Positions 1 to 17,534 of a stretch of DNA of 64,000 nucleotides are shown here, piece after piece (the stretch's first letter is position 1; every line of letters starts with the position of its first letter). Source of the stretch: Balanoglossus misakiensis (taxonomy: Eukaryota > Hemichordata); contig CM082591.2 of assembly GCA_040954595.2 (NCBI GenBank), positions 5,518,001 to 5,582,000 on the forward strand, given 5' to 3'. The translations under genes and the position numbers were made by a program. The notes below the pieces were generated by a model that was not told where the DNA came from, did no database searches, and saw nothing but the letters and a program-made list of their open reading frames with translations.

Positions 1-1645
1 TTTCCGTGTTTGTCTGTGCGTTGATCCATTTTGCAGTACCGATGAAAGATTTTCTTCTTCTTTTTTTATCAAATGATTGCTAAAGTGTTGTGAATAGCCG
101 TCATTTTGTTTTTGCTATAAACTGAGCTGGAATTCTTGATCGATGAAACGTTTTGGGATAGTCGTTGGGCGATGTGCAGTTATTTGGAGGAGGGTGTACC
201 TTCACAGGATAAACCATTCTTGCATCTGTGGTACGCTTGTTTGAAGAGTGAACTGACCAATCAAATGTGACCTTACGAAAGCACTGCACACTGCCCGGAA
301 GTTAGAATCATGCCACTGTATTGGTTGTGGAAATTTAGCTCTGCTACTGAAGCAAGGTTGTGAGAGGTACATGATATACTCACACTGGTTGTCAATACAC
401 GAATCTGGCAAACACACTACTGTACTTTAAGCATACAAGAAGTGTGGTATTAGAACTATGGGTCTGTTATCATAATGTGCAGGTATCCAACAAACTGGTT
501 ATTCTTAGGTGTGTACTACAGTGGTTCGAACTGTATTTGCCCGACCACCATCAGCATCGTTAAAATAATTTGGTGTACATCCAGTGGAACAGTCATAGAG
601 AATTTGCCCAAAATGTTTCACCTTCTTAAATGTGCGCAATTTGGGCAGCATAAGGTCAGGGGTCAAAGTGCAGAGATCAAAGAAACGTATAATCTCATCT
701 GTATGCAATTCCAGATAGTGTTTTGTGGGTATTCTCTATATTTGAAGAAAAAAAATCAAGAACCTTTTTTAAGTGTAATCCTTTTAGTTTGCAGGCATAA
801 ATATGCATAGCTGTTTCAGTTTATATATGTTAGCTGTCTATTTTTTCATACGGGTATTTTTTCACTGTAGACCTAGACATGGTGTTCATAGGTCGGCATG
901 TTTAGATTTAGTAATGTCTTCATCAATGTTAAATTTCGTACAAACCTTTAAAAAAAACCTGAAGTCAAATAAAACATGAATAATGATGAACTGTGGTGTT
1001 GATGTCATGTCTGAACCATGGTGGTGCAAGGGTTGAAAGTACCATAAACTGGTAATGCCAAAATTTATTGATGTGAGATAGTGTGATCATTCAATAAAGC
1101 ACCTTTGTCATATACAAAAGCCTGTGGAAAAGCTGCCAGGTAAAACCAAGTCTGGCGAAGCATGCATTGTCATAAAAAAAAGTAAAAAATGTTCACGTAA
1201 CCAGAACAAAGCCAGGTCTTTCACATCTATTTAGAACTCTGTTTCATCGTCACACACGTTCTTCCGGATAGCATCTTGTCGATGTGGGATGCTGTACAAT
1301 TTGGTGTTGTTTCTCTTCCAACCAGAAGGCCTACAGGAAAAATATATTGAGGGAAAGCTTTTTATTCATTCCCCTGGGAATGCGACCTCAAATTTGTTGA
1401 ATTCACATTAGAAAGTATTAATTCACTGTCGCCTGGCACGTTGTAGTCCCTGTCCATGTATTACACATTGTGTCATTGGATCATATTCCTTGCGCGTTAG
1501 TTAAAGAACATTTATCATCCAATCAGCATTCGTGTCATGTAACACTTTCTGATTTGAAAGAGGTTGAATCGATTTATCCCAGTCAACCCACACTCCCAGC
1601 GGCCAGGAGTGAGGGAAAAGGCTATCATACGTTCTTTGTTTTTAC
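1..1645. other. No gene recognised
   Basis: Only short open frames without recognisable domains occur here, and none shows splice-supported coding sequence. The stretch is A+T-rich and may be intergenic DNA or the 3' flank of the transporter gene that begins near 1764 on the minus strand. Confidence 0.5.
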
Positions 1646-1649
1646 GAAA

Positions 1650-1776
1650 TCAATGCACTCTTTTCATAAGGCCAGCGCCCTCAAGCAGCCATCATGAATT
1701 TGAACTCCAAACGGGACCAATTCATGAGTTCAAATTCATGATGTCTGTGTGAGGGCGCTAGACTTATGGAAAGGGT
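1650..1776. repeat. Imperfect inverted repeat (MITE-like hairpin)
   Basis: A perfect 18-bp stem pairs 1690-1707 (CATCATGAATTTGAACTC) with 1726-1743. It is extended outward by AGCGCCCTCA (1674-1683) pairing with TGAGGGCGCT (1750-1759) and by weaker pairing beyond. The shape fits a small foldback transposon or a cruciform-forming sequence just downstream of the SLC5 gene. No target-site duplication was identified. Confidence 0.6.
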
Positions 1777-4700
1777 GAGCAAATGTATTGGTGCTGATGT
1801 CTGGAACGTGCATAACAGGGTGTATAGCAAATAACTAGACTTTTTTTTCCGGAAACCAACCTGAGAAACCTGGCCAGCAAAATAGGATCGACAGTCTTCA
1901 GTTTTTCTCCGGGAACAAGGATGCGAACAACTTCACTAGCTAGGATACCGATCACAACTGTCGCAATGGTTCCATAACAACCATACATCAAATAAGATAC
2001 CTTGGTAACAAAGGAAAGGTGACAGATGTTACGTGTAAACACTGTATGAAATAATCTGTAAATTAAAATTTAAATCAGCAAAGTTTCTAATACACTTTTG
2101 CTGATACTTTAGCAAAAGGCCAGGCTAATCAAACATTGTTCGATCAGGTGGAACATTCGTAAGATTGTAGTAGAAATACAGGCTATCTGTCGCATATTAC
2201 ATTGATTTCGTGCATATGGGAATTATGGATGGGCCTATACTCACGCGGTATAGGCTAAGAGCCTCTGTACTGCCCCCAGTTGCATAAGCTCCGAATGTTA
2301 TCCAGGCTGCAAATCCAAACCCTACAATCGTACCACACATCATACCCCTGTAAAAAGGTCCCATGTGAACTGTTTAAAGGGTGGAGATCGTCCCATCTGC
2401 GGCTGCGCGTACATGTCAGGTAGTTGACATAGCACTTCAAACTAGGCAGTGTATATTGTTACAATGTTCATCATTGCAAACAATGTTGTTCATACAACTT
2501 GCAGAAGATGTGTCGTTCGTTACTTTTTATCACATTGTGAAGTATTTGAAATAAACATGGAGGGTAATTTGTTGACTGGGTCTCCCTGAACAATGGGAAC
2601 ACGTTCGTCAATAGAATCGGAATTTAGGTTTTCTTCACATTAGAAATCTCAAAAGCCAAACTCACATTCCATTTGCTCGCTTGTACATCATCCCGACACC
2701 GAAAGTGCCCAAGACGGGACCACCGGTCACTCCCACAATGCTCACGCCAAGCACAAGCAGACTGCCCAATGTACTCGCTAGAAACGCCAATCCAATACTG
2801 GACACTCCGTAAACACAAGCTGTAACATGCAGGGCAGACATAATGCAAACAATATCGAATTTTCATCGCCGTTTGCTACAATGAAAACGGTTTGATCGGC
2901 ACCAAAGGAATGTACTGACCACCAATAATTTTGTTGTCAGCATGCTCAAACCATATGTAGGGATCATAATATCTCATTTTGATGTATATGAGTATCCAAT
3001 CTAATATCATACGGGTACAATGTATACAATGCTGTGCTCAAACACCTCGGTCTTCTAATTGCAGAAGGCTTTCAACAGTCACTGAAAGCAATAAGCTATT
3101 GAGAAATGAAGGCAAAATAAATAAAATGAAATATTGACCCGTTAGCATAAAATCATGTAATTATCCACCACGAATAGGAGTTAACGACACTTACTACATA
3201 TTTTAGAAATGAGGGTGTCGCGTTCATCGTTTTCGTATTTTGATTTTCTCGTCCTCCTTGTTCTCCATGAACGATATGGCTTGATAAAATCTTCTAAGGT
3301 GATAGCTGTCATCGCGTTTAGGGATGACGACACCGAACTTAAGAAGGAAATAAGCATATACGTATGCAAATTTACCGACAATTCATACCATGGCAAACCG
3401 AGATCTAGCCAATCACATATTTTCAGTAGATGTCAAACGCGTAAAAAGAGCGCCACTATATGTTCTTTGGAACACTCAGATTACGCCATTTTAGCCGTAT
3501 ACAGAAACATATAAATTGGAGGTGACCATGACGGGCAGTCAATCTTTTGACCCCCACCCCCCCCCCCACCCCTACAGGATATCAAATGGTCCACCCCTAA
3601 CTTAGACAATATTTTCATGAGTAATCGCTTACCTGAGCGCTCCCGCAAACAAACACGCGATGAATAAACCTTGCATGCCGGGAATGTTGCCAAGCTGGGA
3701 ACTGACAAAGTAGACGAGGATCTGGAAATGCAAGGGCCGAGTCGAGTTACACGCTGTTACAATATTCAATACATCATTCAGTATTATGAATTGTGTTGCG
3801 GTTCGCTGTCTGAAACAAGTTGGACGAAAATTGGTATTTGCATATTGATTTACACAGCACTATAGGGCAGACGTAAAGTATAAAACGTAACTCATGCCTG
3901 ATGGATAAGATAAACTGTATTTGCACTACAATGAACCGGAAATTGGCAAGACGTGGCGTCAACTGTTTCAATTTTGGTCAAAGATAAACTTCATTTGTAC
4001 TACAATGTAACCGAAATTGCATTTGGCGAGGCGCGGCGCCATCTGGTTCAATGACTTGTTACTTGTTGGTCACTTCGCAGCTGGCTTCTTTTAGCGTCTT
4101 TCAAGCAGCGAATCACAACACATTGTATGGTTTGGCCATGCACAACAGATATTGGAACCAAGGGCTGTAAAGGGTAATTTGCATATAGTAACTGCTTGTG
4201 TCAGTAGACAGTAAGAATGGGTCATTGTTTTTTGAGCATATACAACACAACACGATACAGCAGATTACGACAAATTTACAATCAATATTCAACGTATTTC
4301 ACCAAAAGATACGACCTGATCGGCTGAGCTGTAGTTTGGTTCATAACGTCCAGCGGTTTCAACTGACGGTAGCATATTTTCAGGGTCTGTTTAAAAGATA
4401 ACCGAAGCTTCAAACGTCAGGACGATAAACAAGTAGAGTATTGCCATATGAATACACAGACATAGATATAACAGCAGGGCAGTAACGCTTCACTTCAACT
4501 TACACCCGAGTATTGATTTACACACATACATTTGTAGAGTGTACATATCAGTAAGCATCAGGCCAATGACCGCCTGGACACTATTTCGCACCAACTAATT
4601 TTAGGGCTGGAGTTAGTTTTGCAAATAACCGGGGGGGGGGGGTAGCCTCGAACCCGTTGCACAAGAGGGGGGGGGGCATATTTATAGTGAAGCGTTTTGA

Positions 4701-7700
4701 ACTCGTCTGACAGTGTATTAATATTTGTTAAATTTGTTTCTTACCTGTCGGAAACGAGGCATTAATTGCAGGCTGTAAATTGGTTAAATCACCTGTAAGG
4801 TAAAATAAATAATTGATTGACCTAATCCTACTAGTATTTAAAACATTAGCTTGTAAACACGAATAATTAAAGAACTTAATTCGCAGGCTTGCCACATATA
4901 AATTTTCATGCCCCCTCTATTTGTGCATAGTGAAAGAGCAACTTCAGAGTAAATATTTTAAGAAAATGATAGATTTCAACTTTTTACAAAATCATCAAGT
5001 AGGAAAGTGACATGTAGATTTACTATTTTCAGGATATTTCCATTACATCACAAAGTAGTTCCTTTCATGTTATATGGAGGAGAGAAACCAGGCAAAAAGA
5101 TAATGACGTACTCACCGTTATAAAAGGCAAAAAGGACCATTCCAGTTATATACAAACAAGGTCCAAGGAAAAAGTCGAAGACTATGTTTAGCATAACAGC
5201 TCTGTCAGAAATGAGGGCACAAATACGTGAGACAAGTATGAGCCAACATATCCGAGGAATTTATTGTCATCCCATAAAAATGTCCAGTCACGCGAGATTT
5301 TGCAGGATCTCGTACGTGGAATTCGGAAAATGGTCTACTAGACCTTGGTCTCTCCCCACAGAGCGTGATTTGCCCTACCATCAATGCTTAAACACACTCT
5401 TTTTCAGTAAAGAAAACTCGGGTTGCCAAAAACCTAATCGACTTACGCCTGTGCATTTTTCAGGGATTTTGTTGTCAGGTATCGCTGTACAGCTGGCTGA
5501 CTAATATAAGATGGTGATGACGTGAATGCACCGCCGACGAAGCCGCTAAAGAAAGCTGTCCGCGTTAAGGGGTCTAGATCAAAACTGCAAGAGCAGAAAA
5601 ACAATATGGCGGCGAAGCAATCACAACAGTGCTCTATAGGTTACATTTCCAATAGTATTCCACACCCTAAACCCCCCCCCCCCAACAAGTATGATTTCAA
5701 TTAAAACTTACATTCCAATATTATTACTGGGTCAAAATATTTTAGAAACGGAAAATCCGTCCTACATGCTCTATTTCTACAAGACATGACAGGGAACACA
5801 CAATCACTTGGTCTAATTTGGAAATGACTTCAATTTGAATGTATTGTACCTGAAATGATTCAGTCTTCCATTCTCTTCATTAACCCTATATACGTCGCCC
5901 ATACCACCAGCTGCAGCAACGCCCAGGATTATGACAGCCAAAAGGGTTCCGGTTATAACACAAAACTGGAAGACGTCCGTCCATATTACGCCTTTCATTC
6001 CACCCTGGAAAAGGTCAAACGTTGATATTCAGATAATGTTATCCGACGATTATACTACCACAATCAATTAATGTATGTTTTTTTGAATATTTGTTCCCTC
6101 CTACTAAATGATGGCGACAGTCCCATAAGTTCTGATTGTCTCAGTATGCATTTGTATGCAAATTGGTCTTGCTGTGAATATATCGTTAGTTTTCCTGATA
6201 GACTGAGTTGATAGACAAGTAAGGTACCGCCGACCCAGCAGTGTTAACATCGAGAAACACTTACGATCGTTGTGTAGAGGGTACATAATATCCCCATAAT
6301 AAGAAGTGTTTTCCATATTTCAAAATTTTGAACTGCAAAGGTAAACATAATTGCACAATGTTTAGCTATACAATTGGCAGGTACACCAAGGGGAAAGTTA
6401 TTGTAGAGCTCTATTTATTTCAATGGTGAATTTGTATGCTCAAACGAAGATATTTTACTGAGGGGTAAACCTTTGAATAACAAAAGACAAATAAGTTATT
6501 TGCAATGGTTTGATTCCTATCTCAGTATTTCTTTCTCGAAAAATAGTCAAAACTGCATTTTGACTACAGTTAGATGAATGTACACGTACACACCTGCTTC
6601 AATTGCAAGCGCTGGTCCAACCAGAACTGCTGCCATGTAGAACAGAGACTGAATCATGAAGATGAGGGCCACTAGGATTCGGAGAGCGAAGTTGAAACGT
6701 AGCTCCATGTACTGGAAAGGGACATAAAAATATTGCATGTGTATTCAATACAAAACTCCAAGTATTGGAAATAGTGGAGTGACCAATGCCTTTCTCTATA
6801 CTGCGTGCTTGCTTGTGAGTAGGACAATCATTGTTTCATCATGCATTTCTGGGGTTGTTTCTGGCTGAAATTTGCCTAAGGCATCCTCGCTGTATTCACA
6901 GATATTGTCCAGTGCCGTGAAACTGGCGGCTCACTCGTCGAGAGAAATCATGAGGTTAATGGTGCATAGTACGAAAATATTTGTAAGGAACGTGTGGTTT
7001 ATTTTGTGAAAACAAAATAAAGGTGCTTGGCAGTCATTACCTTGTATGAGCTTACTTCCTGTAGATCTATAAATACAGGCAGGAAGATAAAGGAAACTAT
7101 TGGTAGGTACCATAGTTTGGCCAGGGTTATCGATATAAAACCAGTACCGTTTGCATAGATTTCAGCAGGAATACCAATGATAGATAACGGTGACATGAAC
7201 GATACCAAGATGGACATAGACACCGGTAAGAAATGCATAGTCTTGTCTGCCAACAGGTATCTGGTTTCAGAAAATCAAAATTACAATGAAAACGGTTTGG
7301 GCTGCACAGAATGAATGTACTGTTCGATCAACTCAGAAAACATGAAACACTGCATACGTTTTTCATGACCAAAACTGGAAAGCCACCTGTGGTCTTCACT
7401 GTACCCTCAACAAAACAAACTCAGTTTCTTCCTTGGGTGTTAACACATGTTACAATTGCAACAAGTTATACAATGCGTGTTTCTTATCAACTGAGATTGG
7501 CAACAATGTATACAATCGCTTTGTTTCTTATCAACTGAGATTGGCAACAATGTACGTGAATACAATCGCTTTGTTTTCTTATCAACTGAGATTGGCAACA
7601 ATGTGTACAATCGCTTTCTTTCTTATCAACTGGACTGACAAAAAAATCGATGGTCAGTGCAATCCTTCTGTGTAGCTCAATCTGTTTTCAGTGTATGACA

Positions 7701-7977
7701 TTCACTGCGCTGTGCATTGGTAGGAAAACCGCCCCCTTCAAAATACAAAGCACGAGAAGTGCAATCAGATCATATCTCAAAGATCCTTGTGACATATTTG
7801 CCAATGCAGCTATTGGGCGTTTCCAAAGAACATCAAGGGACGTACTAACCTTGATGTTGAGTGTTGGCCACCTTTAGCAAAACCATGATAGATGCCAGTG
7901 AGGGTTGATATTGCGAGCATTCCAGAAAACATCAAGTAGTCCACCACGCTGAACGGTATAGGATCATTCGTCGACAT
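1764..7977 (-). CDS. SLC5 family sodium-coupled monocarboxylate transporter-like protein
   Basis: This is a 13-exon gene for a plasma-membrane sodium/solute symporter of the SLC5A8/SLC5A12/SLC5A6 type. Exons by GT-AG sites, 5' to 3': 7977-7850, 7260-7041, 6711-6594, 6332-6265, 6004-5850, 5584-5447, 5201-5116, 4792-4745, 3721-3633, 3337-3195, 2819-2666, 2347-2245, and 2000 to a stop at 1764. The start is MSTNDPIPFSVVDYLMF. Family hallmarks are GIPAEIYANGTGF in the TM2 region, GGMKGVIWTDVFQ, QPAVQRYL, and GALSSVSSSLNAMTAITLED, which matches the TM8 segment whose Ser/Thr residues bind Na+ in this family. The summed length of about 560 residues is slightly short for the family (about 600). The junction between exons 4745-4792 and 3633-3721 does not keep phase, so a microexon may be missing or the allele broken. 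The last exon's C-terminus is uncertain. The substrate cannot be read from sequence. Confidence 0.85.
7479..7632. repeat. Tandem repeat of about 45-50 bp, 3-4 copies
   Basis: The block TTTCTTATCAACTGAGATTG followed by GCAACAATGT and a variable spacer recurs near 7480, 7524, 7575 and 7618. It lies in the first intron of the SLC5 gene. Open frames across it are by-products of the repetition. Confidence 0.8.
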
Positions 7978-9336
7978 ATTCGTTTAATGTTGCAGCTACT
8001 GTAGTCTCTTGAGAGATCGTTGTCGCAGCTGTGGTACATGTATTCTGTTAATAAAAGAGTTTCATACCTTTGACTAGTTAGTTATATCACCAGAGGCCTG
8101 TAGGGAAACACTAAACTGCGATTTCTGTATCGCACCAGACGCGAACCGAATGTACTTCGCGTTTAAGAAGTTTCGTGTGTTATTACAAATAAAGTTAATT
8201 AAATATCACCACTTTAAACGAACAAACCGATCACTCTGTGGGTAATCTCCAATACTGAACTTGGTGCTACTGCAGGATCCCTTGTAATCCTGGCTTTGGT
8301 AGATGTGGTCTTTTAGGGCCTCTGCTGGACCTAGCAAATGATATCAGGACAGCTGCAGTCTGTTATGTATTTATGCGGGGCATTTTGCAATAGGTCAGTG
8401 GCGCGACCCCTGTGCAGGAGACCCCCACCTTCGACCTGGACCTCATATTTTACAACACCCTTTCCTCTATATGAGTTTTGCAAGACAGGTTACACTCCAG
8501 GGTCTCATAAGTACTGGATAGTACATTCTTGTTCCCTTATTCCTCAAGTCTCTCCAGCTAAGCCCAAAAGAAAAATAAGAAAGCACCTCAATAAGGCCAG
8601 GGTTAGATTTTATGCCATCAGTATCATACATCTTTTTCGATTGAAATGTCAGGCCCGCCATACAGCATGGGATCAATATAAGCTGAAACCAAAGTGATCG
8701 TACTTTCACTGGTTTGAGTGTCCTGGACTCATTGAACGTTAGTGAACTTGGGTCTGTGGGTTGGATCGTCATTCACATGAATCTTACTTGCCCTGACGCA
8801 AATAAATGACAGTGCAGTGTTATTCGCTTGGTATTATAAATTATAAAGAAACACTGGTCTCCCACATGGCGATAATGTCTTATAATCACAAAATAGATTT
8901 TGATATCAGGTTGGTGGTGGCTGAGGCTTCATCTTTAGAGCTATGATTTACGAAAAAACGCTCTTAGATGTTATGTGAACTACTAGTATCCATCTTTATT
9001 GAACAAACTTCTGGTAGTTTTTGTCCACTGTGTTTTTGACATGTGTACAATGCATGTGTTTGTACGCTGGTTGAACCGTGACGAGTCCGACCCGGGGTCT
9101 TTGTGCTCCTGTCCTCATTTTGGATAAAATTTCTGTTGCTGCGCAGGGGTCAGGAGTTGAGGCCATGGTGCCCTAGTTCTTTTCATAAATGGTGATTTCT
9201 GATTGGACAGTTCCTGTGCATATCCAGACATCAACAAGGTGGTAAGGCCAAGCTGGTACTTGCACGCGACGTCAACTTTTTTGCCAACACGTCACTTCTC
9301 ATGCTGCTGTGATCCACAGGTCAACGTCGGTGCAAA
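7978..9336. other. Divergent intergenic region between SLC5 and CYP4 genes
   Basis: This stretch separates the start of the minus-strand SLC5 gene from the start of the plus-strand CYP4 gene, so both promoters should lie here. I see no convincing coding sequence, RNA gene or repeat. A 119-codon open frame at 8338-8697 has no recognisable domain and is probably chance. Confidence 0.5.
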
Positions 9337-13739
<4,403 letters not shown>

Positions 13740-15186
13740 CGGTCTAACTGAGAGGGCGTCACTGAATGAATTAGGACGCATAATAATCAGCTGTGAGACC
13801 AAAGATGAATTGCAGTTGTTCCTAAATATCGCTGCATGAAAAAGTGTGATCCTGCAAAACAATGATGGCGTACCTATTACCAAAGTTACACAAACCACTA
13901 ATCAATATATACCATAGCACTTTTCACAATAGTTACATATGCTAGATTACTGATGTACTGACAATTACATTACTTTAGATGTGAAAGTGGTATTATTCAC
14001 CGCTGACACGAAATTGAGAAAAAGTAGTTCCTGTTAAAAAAATCTTTAATGAAAATCTATGACTATTTCAAATCGTTTTATTGTATTTAATTTGAAATCT
14101 TACACCCGATTGCTGACAGTTCCTCTGGCTGGTTCAGTATGTTTGTTTGTAAACTAGTCACGTGGGCATTGACCTGTTAACATGCACACATAAATTATAC
14201 GCGTCCGGAACTACTTTTTTCTGTGAATGTTAGATGGCATGGATGTTTGCTCTGAATAGAACGATTAACGCAATGTAAAAATTACTGAACATTTGAGGAG
14301 AAAAAAGTGTGTTACGGAACTCCATGTAGACCAAGTCCACGTGTTCGCCATCCATCCTCCCACCCAAATAAAAAAGCACAAAATCTTATACTCTTAAAAT
14401 AAACTCGACAACCATCTCGTTTGTTGCAGTAATACGTTTTATTTCGAACTTTTGAAAAGAACTGTTTCAGCATAAGTAATATTTGCATTGTTAAAATATA
14501 ACTTAAAATGGGTATGATTTTTGTCATGTTTGGGAGCAAATTATTATCCATGAGAGAACATAGTGGTCACAAAAATAAATAACAGTAACATTCATTAAAC
14601 TTAAGGTGACTATATCACACTGTCAGATCAAACTGGCCTAGTGATAACCTGAAGGTTAAATCAACTGTCATACATTTCCATGCCATCTAGAATAAGCAGC
14701 ATATTTCAACATATTGAAAAGTTAACTTTATTTTAATGAATTTAAATATATTTCTATGATTGGTCACTCTGTACGTCGATGCGTCTTCCTCCTTCTACAA
14801 GTGATTGAAATTGTAGCTTTGCTCATAAAACAGGCAAAAATTAAAATGTCAGACATTTACACAGATACTGGCCCTTGTTTATTCATTGAGAGTGACTTAT
14901 ATTAAAGATGCTACGGTACATTTTCTTCATAAAGGGCCAGGGGCGTCTGAACTGCACATGCGCGAATTTTCTATTTATAAACACGGCATCGGCATTGCTC
15001 TCATTGGTCAGAGAGAATCTGACAATCAATGCGTGTAATTTGAAAAGAAACGATACATTGTTTGCAATGATGTACATTGTAGCAGTTACATTTTGTGACT
15101 ACTTCGACGTGCTAGCAACTGTATCATATGGGACCCATGACCACGTAAGTAGGTAAGATGACCTCCACCCTTCAAGCCATCTGAAA
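13740..15186. other. Intergenic region between convergent CYP4 genes
   Basis: This A+T-rich stretch lies between the two CYP4 stop codons, so it should hold both 3' untranslated regions and polyadenylation signals. No additional coding sequence or RNA gene could be supported. Confidence 0.5.
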
Positions 15187-17493
15187 TTAGTTTATTCTCT
15201 GGAGATTTCGTGGTTTCAGCTTGACGTGGATTCCATTGTCTGCCCTCAACACGATCCCCAATCTTCGTCTTGGCTTCGGACAGCCATCAACCGACATCTC
15301 AAAATGGCGGAGAGTCAAGGCTGCTATCACCTTCATCTCATCCATTGCGAACTTCTGCCCAATGCAATTTCTACAAGTGAGAAATCAAACCCCGCAAATA
15401 AAACAACTGTTGCAGTTGCTTCTTTCCACTCCTCCATAATACCCCATTCTTAAGCACACACACTATCCGTGTTCTTAACTATAATAAGGCCCCGCCATTC
15501 TTGATTGCACTTAATGCGTATTCCCTATGGTGTAATAACAAACGGTGTACATGAACGATTCAACGGAATGTTGCTCACATCGGTCAAGGGCTTTTGTGAA
15601 AGGATAAGCGATAGATATCACCTCACACAAAAGATCATCTAGGCTTATATTCAACTTACCTCGGACCAGCAGAAAATGGAATAAACGCATGCGATGGTCG
15701 GAGATTGATATTCTCCTTTGAGAATCTGTCAGGGTCATATACTTCCGGGTTATCCCATACGTGAGGGTTATGATGAAGACTGTTTATGTTTATACCCACA
15801 AATGTACCTGAAATAGTTAAAAGTAACGCTGTCAGTATGAACTCGAGTATTTCTATACACAACACTATATATGGTTATTAAATAATACTTTGCATTGTTC
15901 TCTGATGATAGAAAAACACACACTACTGAAACCAACCATAACCAATAAAGTTTGATGAAATCGTCAAATCTCGTTAGGTTAGCATCCTTTTGATATCTAT
16001 GAGGCACTGCATATTCCAATCGCTGGTTATGTTCAGTTGATTTCACGGAATTAAAAAAACAACTAGGGAAATTTCCACACTTTGAAGATCAACACCGAAT
16101 ATGACCAAAGTACACTCTTAATACACGAAGAGATTGTGAAAATTTCAAATAATAAACTATTTACCAGGTTGAATGACTTTACCGTCGGATAAGTGAAGTG
16201 GCACTGTTATTCGTTTTGTTACACGCTGTACAGGAGCGTGGAATCGAAGACTCTCTTTCAAGCACATTGTTGTATATGTCATACTTTGAACGTCGTTCCT
16301 GAATAGGAAATTGAAATTGAAGTTCTTGGTTTTGTCTCTTGGAAACATGGTCTATTGGGTAACCCCTTAAATATTGCCTGGTATGGCATAACATTTCGTC
16401 AAATGGTGTATATATATAAAATAATAACTATATCAATAGCTATGATCAAAGTGCCATAACAAGAAGGAAATCTAATAGCACAGATATTGTTGACATTCCT
16501 AAAATGCAAATAATGTAATTTCTATGCAAGAAGCTGAATACCTTTCTTATTGATGATGATATCAATATAATGTAATTATTACAGTAGTTTGGCCAGAATG
16601 TTTACATTCTCCTATCATGTTTCTTACCAATCTAGTTCGTCTTTGCCACTCTTATTCATCAAAATGTCAATTTCTTGGCGACATTTCTCTTGATATTCTG
16701 GATGGCGGGCAAGGTTGTACAAAAACCATGAAATTCCACTGGCGGTGGTGTCGTGACCTTCGAACAGAAACGTGTCCACTTCATCCTGTATGACATCATC
16801 TGCAATCCCGTTTCCATCATCGTCCTGAATATAAACCATACTTTCCATTACAGTGTTACTTAGTAAATGTAAGGAAATCTTTGTCAAAATTGATTTTTTT
16901 TACTTTATTGCTGTTCATAGTAGCGCTAAACGGAAAAGATGCACCAGTCATCACGTTCTCATTCAAAGACTTAAGCACACCTTTTTAACCATAACGTCTG
17001 CATATCAAGTGATACCTACTTATTGATACTTGGCAGGCCCAACTTACCTTGGCATCCAACAGCAAGTCAAGGAAATCCTTTACTTCATTTTGCGCTTGTC
17101 CATTTTCCCTCAATACCCTTCTGTGATTTATCACTTTGCGAGAGTATCTGTGCAACATGTCCAGAGTTCTCCTCCAATGGTATCCATCTGACGTCAAATA
17201 GTAGTAGTAGAATTGGCCAAAGAGGGGCGCTTTCCAGTCGCCGATGCGTTTCTTCAGAAGCAGGGCGATGCGTCGAACACCGGTGATGTACTCTTTGTGT
17301 CCGCTGTAACACAAACCAATATCTGGTCGGTGAGCAGGATTTTAGTGATGGTACATAGTGGTGGTGGTGATGGTGTTGGTGTTGGCGGTGGATATGATGG
17401 TGGTGATCGTGGTGGTGGTGGTGGTGGTGGTGCTGTATATGATGGTGTTGTTGTTGTTGTTGGTGGTGGTGCTGTATAAGATGGTGGTTGTGG

Positions 17494-17534
<41 letters not shown>

